Origin: Kapaibacterium sp044224925
Lineage (GTDB): Bacteria > Bacteroidota > Ignavibacteria > Kapaibacteriales > Kapaibacteriaceae
Reading direction: 5' to 3'
Assembly (NCBI GenBank): GCA_044224925.1
Contig: JBGAJM010000001.1
Span: forward strand, 886,152-950,151
DNA: 64,000 bases
Positions 7,260-16,458 of this stretch are shown here, piece after piece. A program made the translations under genes and the position numbers. Numbering within the stretch: position 1 is the first letter of the stretch; each line of letters starts with the position of its first letter. Under the pieces are notes generated by a model that was given only the letters and a program-made list of their open reading frames with translations, searched no databases and was not told the DNA's origin.

Positions 7260-9435
7260 CGTGGTCATCACCCACTCCTACATGCTCCGCCGCGATCCGA
7301 AACAATGGAACGACGGCGCCCCCTATCCTCCTCTTGCCACCATTCTCGCTGCCGCTTGCATTCGCGCATCGGGTAGAAGCGTTGCCTTGTTCGACACGCA
7401 ACTCGCAACGTCGACGGATGGATTCGCAGCCATGCTCGAACGGGAGCGACCGACAACAGTGGTGGTCTACGACGACGGCTTCAACTACCTCACGAAGATG
7501 TGCCTCACGAACATGCGCGAGGTGGCCATCGAGTTGTTGCAAGGCGGCAAGGCCCATGGTTGCACAACGGTGATGTGGAGCAGCGATGCCACCGATCATG
7601 CAGAACACTATCTGCGAAGCGGCGCCGATGCTGTGATCATTGGCGAGGCGGAACGCACCGTACTCGACGTGCTGGATCGCATCGATGCCAACCGTCCTCT
7701 TGATGATGTTCCGGGTCTTGCACTGCTCCGCAACGACGTTGTGATGCGCACGCTTCCGCGCGACGTGATGCGCGCACTGGACGAGCTGCCGATGCCGGCC
7801 TGGGACCTCGTCGATGTTGAAGCCTATCGTGCATTTCGCAAACAACATGGCAAACGCTTCTCGTTGAACGTTGCCACCACACGCGGATGTCCGTTCAAAT
7901 GCAACTGGTGCGCAAAGCCCATCTATGGCACACGCTACACCTCGCACACTGCGCAACGCATTGCCGACGAAGTGACGTTCCTACATGAACGGTATGCACC
8001 TGATCACTTGTGGTTCTGCGACGACATCTTCGGATTGAAACCCGGATGGGTGGCGGCCTTTGCCGACATCCTCACGGCGCGCTGCATTCGCATACCGTTC
8101 ACGATCCAGTCGCGCGCCGACCTCTTGTTGTCCGACGCCACCGTGGCCGACCTTGCACGTGCGGGTTGCGAGCGCGTGTGGTTGGGCGCCGAGTCGGGAT
8201 CGCAGCGCATCCTTGACGCCATGGACAAAGGCATCACTGTCGACGAGATCCATCGTGCCGTTGCGCAATTGCGCGCGCACAACATCTCGCCGGCATTGTT
8301 CCTGCAGTTCGGCTATCCGGGCGAGACGATGGAGGACATTGCGGCCACAATTGCCATGGTGCGTGAGCTTGCGCCCGACGAGATCGGCGTGAGCGTCACG
8401 TATCCGTTGCCCGGCACGGCGTTGTATGAACGTGTGCGGCACGAACTCACCGAGAAAGCGAATTGGACGGATAGCGACGAGTTGATGATGATGTTCAAGA
8501 ACACCTACGATGCAGACTTCTATCGCACACTGCAACGACATGTGCACACGGTGTTACGTCGCGAACAAGGACGTCGTGCCCTTCGATCTTCTCGATGGAT
8601 GCGCGATCACTGGAAACGTGCCGCCCTGCTTCCCTACTATGCCCTGAACGAAGAACGTGCAGCGCGAGCGTTCTCCGCACAGGCTCCGGTGTTCGATGCG
8701 TTGGAGACCGAGAACACCATCGTGCAATGGATGCGGCAGCGAGTGTATGATGTGGCCGACCGATATTTCACGACGGGCGATACGGTACTCGAACTCAATG
8801 CCGGTACCGGCATCGATGCCGAGCGATTCGCATCGCGTGGCATCCGCATCACACCGACGGATGCTGCGCCCGGCATGGTCGAACAACTGCGCAGCAAGAT
8901 GCGTCCGTATGACATCGAGCCCATTCACTGTTCGTATACGGATCTTCGTTCGCTCGGAGATCGAACGTTCGATCATGCGTTCAGCAACTTTGGCGGATTG
9001 AACTGTACGGACCAACTCGATGTTGTCCTCCACGATCTTGCCGCCTTTCTGCCACCCGATGGAACCGTCGTGATGTCGATCATGCCACCCTATAGTTTGT
9101 GGGAGTTCGCTGCGGTGTTTCGCGGACATGGTCGACGTGCCTTCCGTCGACTCCGTCGCGGCGGCGCACCGTCGAACGTTGAGGGCGTCTCGTTCACGTC
9201 GACGTACTACAGTGTTGCCGCCATCGAGCGCATGGCACGACCGTACTTCACGCTCGAACATGCCGAACCGCTCGGCCTCCTCACGCCGCCACCGCATCAT
9301 GGCGCATGGTCCGCACGATGGCCCACGATGGCCGCGTGGAGCATGCGCGTCGACTCTGCCCTGCGTCACCTTCGCCCTGCCGCCTCCCTTGCCGATCATG
9401 CCATTGTCGTCCTTCGTCGAACAAGCACTCGATAA
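7252..9435 (+). CDS. Radical SAM protein fused to a C-terminal SAM methyltransferase
   Basis: A 727-residue fusion. Residues 1-175 form a Rossmann-like domain placed where B12-binding domains sit (GADAVIIGEAERTVLDVL), but I see no DxHxxG cobalamin motif. Residues ~200-430 are the radical SAM barrel with RGCPFKCNWC (Cys213, 217, 220 for the 4Fe-4S cluster), the GAESGSQRILD segment and FGYPGE. After a helical linker, residues ~480-727 are a class I methyltransferase with SAM motif I VLELNAGTG (512-520). Class B radical SAM enzymes commonly act on lipids, tetrapyrroles or natural products. Having two SAM-using domains in one chain suggests successive modifications of one substrate; that is inference. 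Confidence 0.88.
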   Translation: MADVVITHSYMLRRDPKQWNDGAPYPPLATILAAACIRASGRSVALFDTQLATSTDGFAAMLERERPTTVVVYDDGFNYLTKMCLTNMREVAIELLQGGKAHGCTTVMWSSDATDHAEHYLRSGADAVIIGEAERTVLDVLDRIDANRPLDDVPGLALLRNDVVMRTLPRDVMRALDELPMPAWDLVDVEAYRAFRKQHGKRFSLNVATTRGCPFKCNWCAKPIYGTRYTSHTAQRIADEVTFLHERYAPDHLWFCDDIFGLKPGWVAAFADILTARCIRIPFTIQSRADLLLSDATVADLARAGCERVWLGAESGSQRILDAMDKGITVDEIHRAVAQLRAHNISPALFLQFGYPGETMEDIAATIAMVRELAPDEIGVSVTYPLPGTALYERVRHELTEKANWTDSDELMMMFKNTYDADFYRTLQRHVHTVLRREQGRRALRSSRWMRDHWKRAALLPYYALNEERAARAFSAQAPVFDALETENTIVQWMRQRVYDVADRYFTTGDTVLELNAGTGIDAERFASRGIRITPTDAAPGMVEQLRSKMRPYDIEPIHCSYTDLRSLGDRTFDHAFSNFGGLNCTDQLDVVLHDLAAFLPPDGTVVMSIMPPYSLWEFAAVFRGHGRRAFRRLRRGGAPSNVEGVSFTSTYYSVAAIERMARPYFTLEHAEPLGLLTPPPHHGAWSARWPTMAAWSMRVDSALRHLRPAASLADHAIVVLRRTSTR

Positions 9436-9438
9436 CGC

Positions 9439-9446
9439 TATTTTAC
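9439..9446 (+). promoter_or_regulatory. Weak -7-like element before the redoxin gene
   Basis: TATTTTAC matches 6 of 8 positions of TAnnTTTG and ends 6 bases before the ATG at 9453. If used, the transcript would be almost leaderless. The gene may instead be transcribed from upstream. Confidence 0.35.
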
Positions 9447-9452
9447 AGCCCT

Positions 9453-12347
9453 ATGAAGCATTGCATCTCAACGATCGCCCTCTGCGTCCTGCTCACCTTC
9501 GGTGTTACGGCGCAAGACCATACGTCGACGTCGTACACGTCGCCGTTCACCGTTGGCACGACGCTACCCGCCGTCACGCTGCACACGACAACGCATGATC
9601 ATTCGCTTGCCGATCTCTCGGCCGATGGCCCGATCATCGTCGTCCGCTACCTGGGCTATACATGTTCGCATTGTGTGCGGCAACTCACGTACTTGAATGA
9701 GCATGCCGATGCGCTTGCGGCGCATCACATTCGCGTGGTGGCCTTCAGCACGGATGCACCTCGTATTGCCGAGCGATTGATGTCGGCACAGCATCTCGAT
9801 CCGCGTGTCTTCACCGTGATGAGCGACACCGACGAGCAGGCCGCATCCGTCATCGGTGCGGTACGGCGGCAAGGCGGCACGGACCTCGATCTGCATGCAA
9901 CCCTCGTGGTGTATCGCAATACGGTGCACTTCGCACGCTACACCGAGCAACCATATATGGACGTCGAAGCCATCGTTGCTGCGGCCGTCGAGGCGCAGGG
10001 AACTGCCGACGCCATGCCTGTTGCTTCATCCACATCACATATCGACCATTACCTGCATACCAAGTCGTTCCTCGTCACGGTAGCAGGACCGGACCAAGGC
10101 ATCACCACGCCGCTCGATCTAGACTTCAACACCAGCATCCTGCATCCGAACGATCTGTGGGTGGTGTTGGAGCAGCCGAAGAACGGCAATGCCATGGCCA
10201 TCATCCACAATGCGGGCACGGCACAGCAAGCGGTGCGCGTGAAGAAGGATTCGCGAGCCTATCACTTCATGTGGCGTACGCAGGCATTGGACTTCGGAAC
10301 GAATGGCGCCTTTGCCACAGCCGAGAACGGACAAGAAGGCAATGGCTATGGGCGGTACATGTTCATGGGTCCAACGTTGTGGTCGGCCGACACAAGCATC
10401 TTCGCCTCGAAGTATCAAGAGAGCGAGCAGTTCCTGGCAAGCCATCTCGATATGCTGCATCAAAGTCCGCAAGGTCTTGGCATCGCCCACGAGCAAGGCA
10501 ATGCCTTCTGGGTGCTCGACAATTTCTATCACGACCTCGTGCGCTACGACTTTCGCGATCCGCACGAAGTTGGTGGTACCGATCACCGAGACGGCATCAT
10601 CCGTCGCTATCGCGACGTGGTGATCGGTCGTGCTGCCCTTGACCGTGCAGCGCACATCGCCATCGATAATGCAACGAACTTCTTGTACTACATCGACCCT
10701 GCTACGAACTCGGTGCATCGCATCGACATCACGTCGGGCTCGTTCGACACCGTTGCTGTTGCCCCACCGGAAAGCGAAGAGGACCTTGCTGAATTCAGCA
10801 TCTATGCGGGTGCCCGCGTCGACTCGCTCTTCGCCATCCCCACGGCGGAACTCGTGGGAATGGCCGTGTTCGAGAATCGATTGCTGCTTGGTGATCGCGT
10901 GAAAGGAACGATCTACGTTTACGATCTCTCCACACCAACACCAACGCTGCTCGGCACCATAGCCACAGGAGCGGTCTCTCTGCACGGCATCACGGTCGGT
11001 CCCGACCATCGCATCTGGTTCGTCGACAAAGCACTCGGCACCGTGAACTTCCTTGTCACTCAAAGCGGTGATCGCCTTACCGTTACCGAAGACATCGTCT
11101 ACGTTCGCCCCGGCATTCCACGTCGTGTGAACGTCGAGCTCTACAATTCGTCAACGTCTGCGAAAACGTTCTCACTGACGCTCTCTGCCACCGGTGTACC
11201 ATCGTCGTGGTCGACGAGCATTCCATCGTCGATCACGCTTGGTCCGCGAGCCGACACCACCTTTGCTGTCATCATTTCATCCGATTCGCTCGGCGGCATC
11301 AACGAGATCACGTTGCGTGCAACGGTTCCGGATATCGACTCGCTTCCTCTTCTTTCGGCCAACATCATTGCCGTGGTGCAGACGACGAAGCGCATGTGCG
11401 TGAACGACGCGCCAACGGAAGTGTTCGACCCGAACGACGCTGTTCGCGCCACCGGCAGGACCACCTATGTGCCTGTGCGCTCGGATCTCTTCGATCGCAT
11501 TGCCGACTCGCTCACGTCGCTGGAGACCGTGCTCTGGTACAGCGGTTCGTTCGGTGAGATCACGGCCACCGACGAGGCCATTCTGCGTTCGCTTTCGGCG
11601 CGTTCCATTGAAACGTTCCTCATTGCCGATGATCCATTGTTGCTGCGCAGTGAAGAACCAGGCGCCAATGCCTTCTTCGATCTCTACGGTGTGCGCCTTG
11701 GAGGTGCCGAGGTCGGTGCCGAGGCGATTGATAACGGACGTCGCATGTATCGCGGCAAGACGGGCGATCCGATCTCTGCCGGCATGGTCGACATCGACTG
11801 TCAGCTCCCCCGCCTCGATCACCATCGCGGCGGAAAGTTCGTGCCCAGTGTGAAGTTCAGCGTGAACTCCAGCACGGCCACGTCCGTCCTCATTCGCACG
11901 GACGCCATCGGCATTCCCATGGTGCGGTCTGAGTTCAACTATCTGCGCACGGCCATCCTCGGTATCAGTCCAACACGCATCCTCCTCGATGCCCAACGCA
12001 CGTCGCTTGTTGGCAACACACTCACATGGCTGGAAGGTGCGAAGCGCGAGATCCCGACGAGTGTCAGCGACGTCACGGATGATAACGGCGACCTCGTGTT
12101 CACGTCGACGGGAAATCCCTTCACCGATGCCACCTCGGTACGTCTTCACAGCGCCGAGGACCGTGCGGACGTCACGGTGGCCCTCTACGACCTGTCGGGA
12201 AGCCGCCTTGCCACCCTTCATCAAGGTCCGCTCCCTTCCGGGACCACGTCGTGGAACATCGACGGATCGGCACTTTCGGCGGCCACGTATTTCGTGATCG
12301 TACGTACTGCCGATCAAAGCGCACATATCACACTGGTGAAACGATAG
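9453..12347 (+). CDS. Secreted redoxin / beta-propeller protein with T9SS sorting domain
   Basis: A 964-residue secreted protein. The signal peptide is MKHCISTIALCVLLTFGVTA. A thioredoxin/AhpC-like domain (about 30-170) carries YTCSHCVRQL with Cys71 and Cys74 as a CxxC redox pair. The middle (about 200-580) has propeller-like repeats (FWVLDNFYHDLVRYDF, FLYYIDPATNSVHRIDI, GITVGPDHRIWFVD), suggesting an NHL/SMP-30-like fold, followed by an Ig-like region. The last ~85 residues (GNPFTDATSVRL ... ATYFVIVRTADQ) are a T9SS sorting domain. The start is set by the signal peptide; upstream in-frame codons belong to the preceding gene. It follows the radical SAM gene by 17 bases. Likely cell-surface; substrate unknown. 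Confidence 0.85.
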   Translation: MKHCISTIALCVLLTFGVTAQDHTSTSYTSPFTVGTTLPAVTLHTTTHDHSLADLSADGPIIVVRYLGYTCSHCVRQLTYLNEHADALAAHHIRVVAFSTDAPRIAERLMSAQHLDPRVFTVMSDTDEQAASVIGAVRRQGGTDLDLHATLVVYRNTVHFARYTEQPYMDVEAIVAAAVEAQGTADAMPVASSTSHIDHYLHTKSFLVTVAGPDQGITTPLDLDFNTSILHPNDLWVVLEQPKNGNAMAIIHNAGTAQQAVRVKKDSRAYHFMWRTQALDFGTNGAFATAENGQEGNGYGRYMFMGPTLWSADTSIFASKYQESEQFLASHLDMLHQSPQGLGIAHEQGNAFWVLDNFYHDLVRYDFRDPHEVGGTDHRDGIIRRYRDVVIGRAALDRAAHIAIDNATNFLYYIDPATNSVHRIDITSGSFDTVAVAPPESEEDLAEFSIYAGARVDSLFAIPTAELVGMAVFENRLLLGDRVKGTIYVYDLSTPTPTLLGTIATGAVSLHGITVGPDHRIWFVDKALGTVNFLVTQSGDRLTVTEDIVYVRPGIPRRVNVELYNSSTSAKTFSLTLSATGVPSSWSTSIPSSITLGPRADTTFAVIISSDSLGGINEITLRATVPDIDSLPLLSANIIAVVQTTKRMCVNDAPTEVFDPNDAVRATGRTTYVPVRSDLFDRIADSLTSLETVLWYSGSFGEITATDEAILRSLSARSIETFLIADDPLLLRSEEPGANAFFDLYGVRLGGAEVGAEAIDNGRRMYRGKTGDPISAGMVDIDCQLPRLDHHRGGKFVPSVKFSVNSSTATSVLIRTDAIGIPMVRSEFNYLRTAILGISPTRILLDAQRTSLVGNTLTWLEGAKREIPTSVSDVTDDNGDLVFTSTGNPFTDATSVRLHSAEDRADVTVALYDLSGSRLATLHQGPLPSGTTSWNIDGSALSAATYFVIVRTADQSAHITLVKR

Positions 12348-12357
12348 CGGGCTTTTC

Positions 12358-12365
12358 TATATTCG
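12358..12365 (+). promoter_or_regulatory. -7-like element, rel
   Basis: TATATTCG (7 of 8 match to TAnnTTTG) ends 3 bases before the rel ATG. No TTG is seen at -33. Predicts a leaderless transcript. Confidence 0.45.
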
Positions 12366-12368
12366 GTC

Positions 12369-14624
12369 ATGGCACGAACGAATGGACAACGACCAGCGAC
12401 CGGTTCAGAAGCACACGACCACGTATTTGGTGTAGATCAGAACGTGGATCTCGATATCCTTTTGCGAGAGGCATCGTCCTACTTGCCGAAGGCCAACATC
12501 GACCTGATCACGCGAGCCTTTCACTTCTGCGTGGACGCACATAAGAAAGATGTGCGTGCATCGGGCGAACCGTATTACACGCATCCGCTGCAGGTGGCGC
12601 TCATCGTCTGCAAGGAAATTCCGCTCGACGATGTGAGCGTTGTTGCCGCATTGTTGCACGATGTGGTGGAAGACACCGAGTACTCGCTCAAGGACATACA
12701 GGAAGAGTTCGGTTCGGAGGTGGCAGAGATCGTGGATGGTGCCACGAAGATCACCGACATCTTCAAGAGTCGCGAGATCACGCAGGCCGAAACGTATCGC
12801 AAGCTCCTGCTCTCGATGGTAAGCGATGTGCGCGTGATCCTGATCAAGTTCGCCGATCGGTTGCACAACATGCGGACGATCGATGTTCTGTCAACCGAAC
12901 GTCAGGAACGCCTTGCTCGCGAGACCATGGAGATCTATGCGCCGTTCGCGCATCGGTTCGGTCTTGGGAACATCAAGTGGGAGCTCGAAGACCTCTCGTT
13001 CAAGACCCTGAACCGTCAGGCCTACGACGAACTCAAGCGCGAGCTCAACACGTCGCGCGAAGACCGCGAGGCATTCATTCGGAAGTTCTCGGCACCCATC
13101 GAGGCGAAGCTCACCGAGCACAACATCCGCTTCGAAGTGAACGGTCGTCCAAAGCACCTCTACTCCATCTACAAGAAGATGGTCACCCAAGGCAAGCGCC
13201 TGGACGAGTTGTACGATCTCTTTGCCATTCGCATCATTCTTGACACCAACGACAACAACGACTGCTTCCTTGCCTACGGCATCGTGAGCGAGATCTATAC
13301 GCCGGTACCGGAGCGATTCAAGAACTACATCTCCATTCCGAAGAAGAACGGTTACCAATCGTTGCACACCACGGTGATCTCGGCCGACGGGAAGCGTGTG
13401 GAGGTGCAGATCCGCACGCGTGCCATGCACGACTTCGCCGAGCGCGGTGTTGCCGCACACTTCCGCTACAAAGAGCAGACGGGTGCTTCGGCCACATGGA
13501 TCGATAGCACCGATCTCGAGGAATGGGCCAACTGGGTGCGCGATGTGTTCGAGAATGCGGGCGACCAGGCACACGAGCAGCTCATGGAGAGCTTCAAGCT
13601 CAACCTCTATCAGGACGAGATCTACATCTTCACGCCCAAGGGCGAGTTGCGCATTCTCCCGAAGGGCGCAACACCACTCGACTTCGCCTTCGAGATCCAT
13701 TCGCAGGTGGGCGCGCGTTGCATTGGCGCCAAGGTGAACGGCAAGATCGTCCCGCTCGATCACAAGCTCAACACGGGTGATCAGGTGGAGATCCTCACGT
13801 CGCGCAATCAAACACCCAACCGCGATTGGGAGCGCATCGTGATCACGCACAAGGCGAAGAATCACATCCGACGCATCCTAAATGAGGAGCGAAGGGCACG
13901 GGTGGTGGAAGGGCGCGAGGCATGGGAGAAGCGAGCCAAGAAACTCGACATGCACGTGAACGACGATGATCTCGAACGCATCGTCACGTCGCTCAAGTAC
14001 GACAGTCGGTCCGACTTCTTCGCGGCCATCGGCTCCGGCACGCTCACCGTCGAGACAGCGTCGACCATGGTCCTCGAAAAGCTCTCACGCACATCGGCGG
14101 CAGAGCCGGCTCCCCCTGCGCCATACACCTTCACGGAGTTCCAGGACAGTGCCCGCGATCGGTCGGAGGGTGTCTACATCGTGGGCGACAACATCCCCTC
14201 GGCCAAGATCATGTTCTCCTATGCGCGGTGTTGCAATCCCGTGCCGGGCGATGATGTGGTGGGTATCGTCACCATCGGGTCCGGCATCAAGGTGCACCGC
14301 ACCTCATGCCACAACGTCGAGGAGCTCAAGGAAAAGGTCAAGGCCCGCATGGTCGAGCTCAAGTGGAACCGCCAGCGCAAGGGCGAGTTCATGGCCGGCA
14401 TCAAGGTCACGGGCGACGACCGACCGGGCATGCTCAACGAGATCACCAGCGCTGTGATCTCCGTGGACAACACGAACATCCGCGGCGTGAACATCGACGC
14501 CTACGACAGCCTCTTCGAGGGACTCATCACCATCTACGTCACGGACGTGGACCACCTCTCCCGGATCTTCGATAAACTCCGAAAGATCAAGGGCATCAAG
14601 ACCGTGGAGCGGTTTGAGGGATAG
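12369..14624 (+). CDS. rel: Bifunctional (p)ppGpp synthetase/hydrolase (RelA/SpoT family)
   Basis: Makes and degrades the alarmone (p)ppGpp in the stringent response. The 751-residue product has the full long-RSH order. The N-terminal HD hydrolase has intact metal residues (AALLHDVVEDTEYS, FADRLHNMRT), so hydrolysis is expected. The synthetase domain (RPKHLYSIYKKM, LYDLFAIRII, NGYQSLHTT) also looks intact. Then come a TGS domain (IYIFTPKGELRILPKGATPL), a helical region, a Cys-rich segment (YARCCNPVPGD) and a C-terminal ACT domain (GDDRPGMLNEIT). Both activities are predicted, which makes it a Rel-type enzyme. The gene stands alone between a T9SS cargo gene and nuoJ. Confidence 0.96.
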   Translation: MARTNGQRPATGSEAHDHVFGVDQNVDLDILLREASSYLPKANIDLITRAFHFCVDAHKKDVRASGEPYYTHPLQVALIVCKEIPLDDVSVVAALLHDVVEDTEYSLKDIQEEFGSEVAEIVDGATKITDIFKSREITQAETYRKLLLSMVSDVRVILIKFADRLHNMRTIDVLSTERQERLARETMEIYAPFAHRFGLGNIKWELEDLSFKTLNRQAYDELKRELNTSREDREAFIRKFSAPIEAKLTEHNIRFEVNGRPKHLYSIYKKMVTQGKRLDELYDLFAIRIILDTNDNNDCFLAYGIVSEIYTPVPERFKNYISIPKKNGYQSLHTTVISADGKRVEVQIRTRAMHDFAERGVAAHFRYKEQTGASATWIDSTDLEEWANWVRDVFENAGDQAHEQLMESFKLNLYQDEIYIFTPKGELRILPKGATPLDFAFEIHSQVGARCIGAKVNGKIVPLDHKLNTGDQVEILTSRNQTPNRDWERIVITHKAKNHIRRILNEERRARVVEGREAWEKRAKKLDMHVNDDDLERIVTSLKYDSRSDFFAAIGSGTLTVETASTMVLEKLSRTSAAEPAPPAPYTFTEFQDSARDRSEGVYIVGDNIPSAKIMFSYARCCNPVPGDDVVGIVTIGSGIKVHRTSCHNVEELKEKVKARMVELKWNRQRKGEFMAGIKVTGDDRPGMLNEITSAVISVDNTNIRGVNIDAYDSLFEGLITIYVTDVDHLSRIFDKLRKIKGIKTVERFEG

Positions 14625-14627
14625 TAG

Positions 14628-14635
14628 TATATTTG
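14628..14635 (+). promoter_or_regulatory. -7 element, nuoJK
   Basis: Perfect TATATTTG, overlapping the tail of rel's trailer and ending 5 bases before the nuoJ ATG. No TTG at the -33 position. Predicted start of transcription is at or next to the ATG. Confidence 0.6.
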
Positions 14636-14640
14636 TTCCC

Positions 14641-15150
14641 ATGGATATGCACGTACTGCTCTTCGCCTTGTTCGCCGTGGGTGCCGTTGCATCCGCTGTG
14701 TTAACGGTCACGCGTCGGAACCCGGTCGCATCTGCCATGTCGCTCGTGGCGCACTTCTTCATGCTGTCAGGTCTGTACCTGACGCTCGAAGCACAGTTCG
14801 TTGCGGCCGTCCAGGTTCTTGTCTATGCCGGCGCCATCATGGTGCTCGTGGTCTTCGTGGTGATGCTCCTCAACCTTGGGGATGAGCATCGATTGCAGGA
14901 ACGCAGCAGTCTACGGAGTGTGATGGGCACGCTCATCGCGGCGCTCTTCGCCGTGCAGGTGATCATCACCTTGCTCGCCCATCCAACGGGGTTGAATGCC
15001 ATGTCGCCCAAGGCGCTCACCATTGGCACCACCGAATCCATCGGACAAACGCTCTTTACAACGTACCTCTTCCCCTTCGAAGCGGTATCTCTGCTTCTCT
15101 TGGCGGCCCTCATCGGCTCTGTGATCCTTGCCAAGCGTCATGTGAAATAA
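14641..15150 (+). CDS. nuoJ: NADH-quinone oxidoreductase subunit J
   Basis: Membrane subunit of respiratory complex I, 169 residues with five predicted helices. The diagnostic third-helix segment is present (AAVQVLVYAGAIMVLVVFVVM), followed by the hydrophilic loop LNLGDEHRLQER and two C-terminal helices. Start: ATG at 14641 or 14647 are both possible; 14641 is taken because the -7 element lies directly upstream. nuoK follows after 11 bases. The other complex I genes in this window (nuoA, nuoB) lie ~13 kb away, so the complex I genes are scattered. Confidence 0.93.
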   Translation: MDMHVLLFALFAVGAVASAVLTVTRRNPVASAMSLVAHFFMLSGLYLTLEAQFVAAVQVLVYAGAIMVLVVFVVMLLNLGDEHRLQERSSLRSVMGTLIAALFAVQVIITLLAHPTGLNAMSPKALTIGTTESIGQTLFTTYLFPFEAVSLLLLAALIGSVILAKRHVK

Positions 15151-15161
15151 GGAATCGATCG

Positions 15162-15473
15162 ATGCCCACTACCATCCCTCTCGACTGGTATCTGATGTTG
15201 TCGGCGGTGCTCTTCGTCACCGGCGTCATCGGTGTGATCACACGTCGCAATGCCATCATCATCTTCATGTCGCTCGAGCTCATGCTCAACGCCGTGAACC
15301 TTACGATGGTGTCGTTCTCTGCCTACAACGGAAATCTCGGCGGACAGATGTTCGTCTTCTTCATCATGGCCGTTGCGGCTGCCGAGGCAGCTGTTGGTCT
15401 GGCCATCGTCCTTGCCCTCTTCCGCAATAAGCAAACCGTCTATGTTGACGAAGTGAATTTGATGAAGTGGTGA
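15162..15473 (+). CDS. nuoK: NADH-quinone oxidoreductase subunit K
   Basis: Small antiporter-like membrane subunit of complex I, 103 residues, three helices, the normal length for NuoK. The two functional membrane glutamates are visible: one in FMSLELMLNAVNL and one in AVAAAEAAVGLAIVLAL. Forms a two-gene unit with nuoJ. No nuoL/M/N follow; the next gene is a lipoprotein of a different kind. Confidence 0.95.
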   Translation: MPTTIPLDWYLMLSAVLFVTGVIGVITRRNAIIIFMSLELMLNAVNLTMVSFSAYNGNLGGQMFVFFIMAVAAAEAAVGLAIVLALFRNKQTVYVDEVNLMKW

Positions 15474-15507
15474 TCCTCACGAGATCCACGATCGGAAAGA
15501 ACCTGAC

Positions 15508-16008
15508 ATGAAACGCATCTTCCTCCTTGCCGCCTTCTCCCTCTCCGTGCTCGGCCTTTGGTCGTGCAATTCGGAGGTCCCTCCTACGGATGCGCAGTTG
15601 GTGACCGTGCAGGAACTGAACTCTTCTGCCGGCTATGCCTGGTTCCCATCCGAGACGGGCATCTACACACCCAACCCGGCCATCGTGAACCAGCTCAAGA
15701 CCTCCTTCGATACGAATGCGCACAAGGTCACGGTCTACGTCAAGCCGACATGTTCCTGCAAGGGCACACAGAAGCTCTTCCCGCAAGTGATGAAGACGCT
15801 CATGGCCGCCAACATCCCGATGCGCTGCATCACCATCTATAGTATGCGCTCCTCGTCGGACAAGCATCCGATGATGGACAAGTTCGTGGTGACGACGCTT
15901 CCCGTGTTCTACATCACGCGAAACGATTCGATCCGCTCGTCGATCATGGACGTGGACTATACCGGTGACAATGCCGACACGCTCACGCTCCGAGCCATCC
16001 TTCGATAA
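15508..16008 (+). CDS. Lipoprotein with a CxC metal- or thiol-binding motif
   Basis: A 166-residue lipoprotein; signal peptide MKRIFLLAAFSLSVLGLWSC with lipidated Cys20. The middle reads VTVYVKPTCSCKGTQKLFPQ (Cys82 and Cys84, a CxC) at the end of a beta strand, where thioredoxin-like proteins carry their redox pair. A strand, a helix and a VVTTLPVFYITRND segment follow, resembling the cis-Pro loop of thioredoxin folds. It may be a membrane-anchored thiol or metal-handling protein; I do not recognise a named family. It sits 34 bases after nuoK and may be cotranscribed, possibly linked to respiratory complex maturation. Confidence 0.75.
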   Translation: MKRIFLLAAFSLSVLGLWSCNSEVPPTDAQLVTVQELNSSAGYAWFPSETGIYTPNPAIVNQLKTSFDTNAHKVTVYVKPTCSCKGTQKLFPQVMKTLMAANIPMRCITIYSMRSSSDKHPMMDKFVVTTLPVFYITRNDSIRSSIMDVDYTGDNADTLTLRAILR

Positions 16009-16038
16009 TTTTTTCCGTTCATCATTTCCGGGGGGAAC

Positions 16039-16455
16039 ATGATCACGAAACTTGCCGCTGCCGACAACACCACCATTCGATTCTTTCTTGGCGGTGCACC
16101 GTGCGGAACAGGTCCGGACGTCGCACAAGGCGAAAGCACCGAGCTCAACTTCACCTCGTATTGGATCCCGAATCCGCGCGACTCCTATAGTGTGATGGCC
16201 ACGGGTGACAGTATGGAAGACGCGCGCATCTTTGCGGGCGATATGCTGGTGATCGATGCCGGCATGGAGGCACGGAACGGACATGTGGTGGTGTCTTGGT
16301 TGAACGGAGAACTCACCGTGAAGCGTCTGCACCACGACGATCAAGGTCGTGTGATGCTCATGCCCGAGAATCGCAAGTACGCTCCCTACACCATTGCTGA
16401 GCACGACGACTTCCGCATTCTGGGCGTTGTCACCAGCGTCCACCGTAAGCTCTGA
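16039..16455 (+). CDS. S24 (LexA/UmuD-like) serine peptidase
   Basis: A 138-residue protein of the self-cleaving S24 family. The catalytic serine is in ATGDSMEDARIFAGD (Ser58) and the general-base lysine in NGELTVKRL (Lys95), at the usual ~37-residue spacing. There is no helix-turn-helix, so it is UmuD-like rather than LexA- or CI-like. UmuD normally works with UmuC in SOS mutagenesis, but no umuC lies next to it; the next gene is a secreted DUF4397 protein 3 bases on. A very strong ribosome site (GGGGGG) precedes the ATG. The N-terminal cleavage site (Ala-Gly or Cys-Gly) could be PCGTG near residues 21-25, a guess. Confidence 0.85.
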   Translation: MITKLAAADNTTIRFFLGGAPCGTGPDVAQGESTELNFTSYWIPNPRDSYSVMATGDSMEDARIFAGDMLVIDAGMEARNGHVVVSWLNGELTVKRLHHDDQGRVMLMPENRKYAPYTIAEHDDFRILGVVTSVHRKL

Positions 16456-16458
16456 CCG

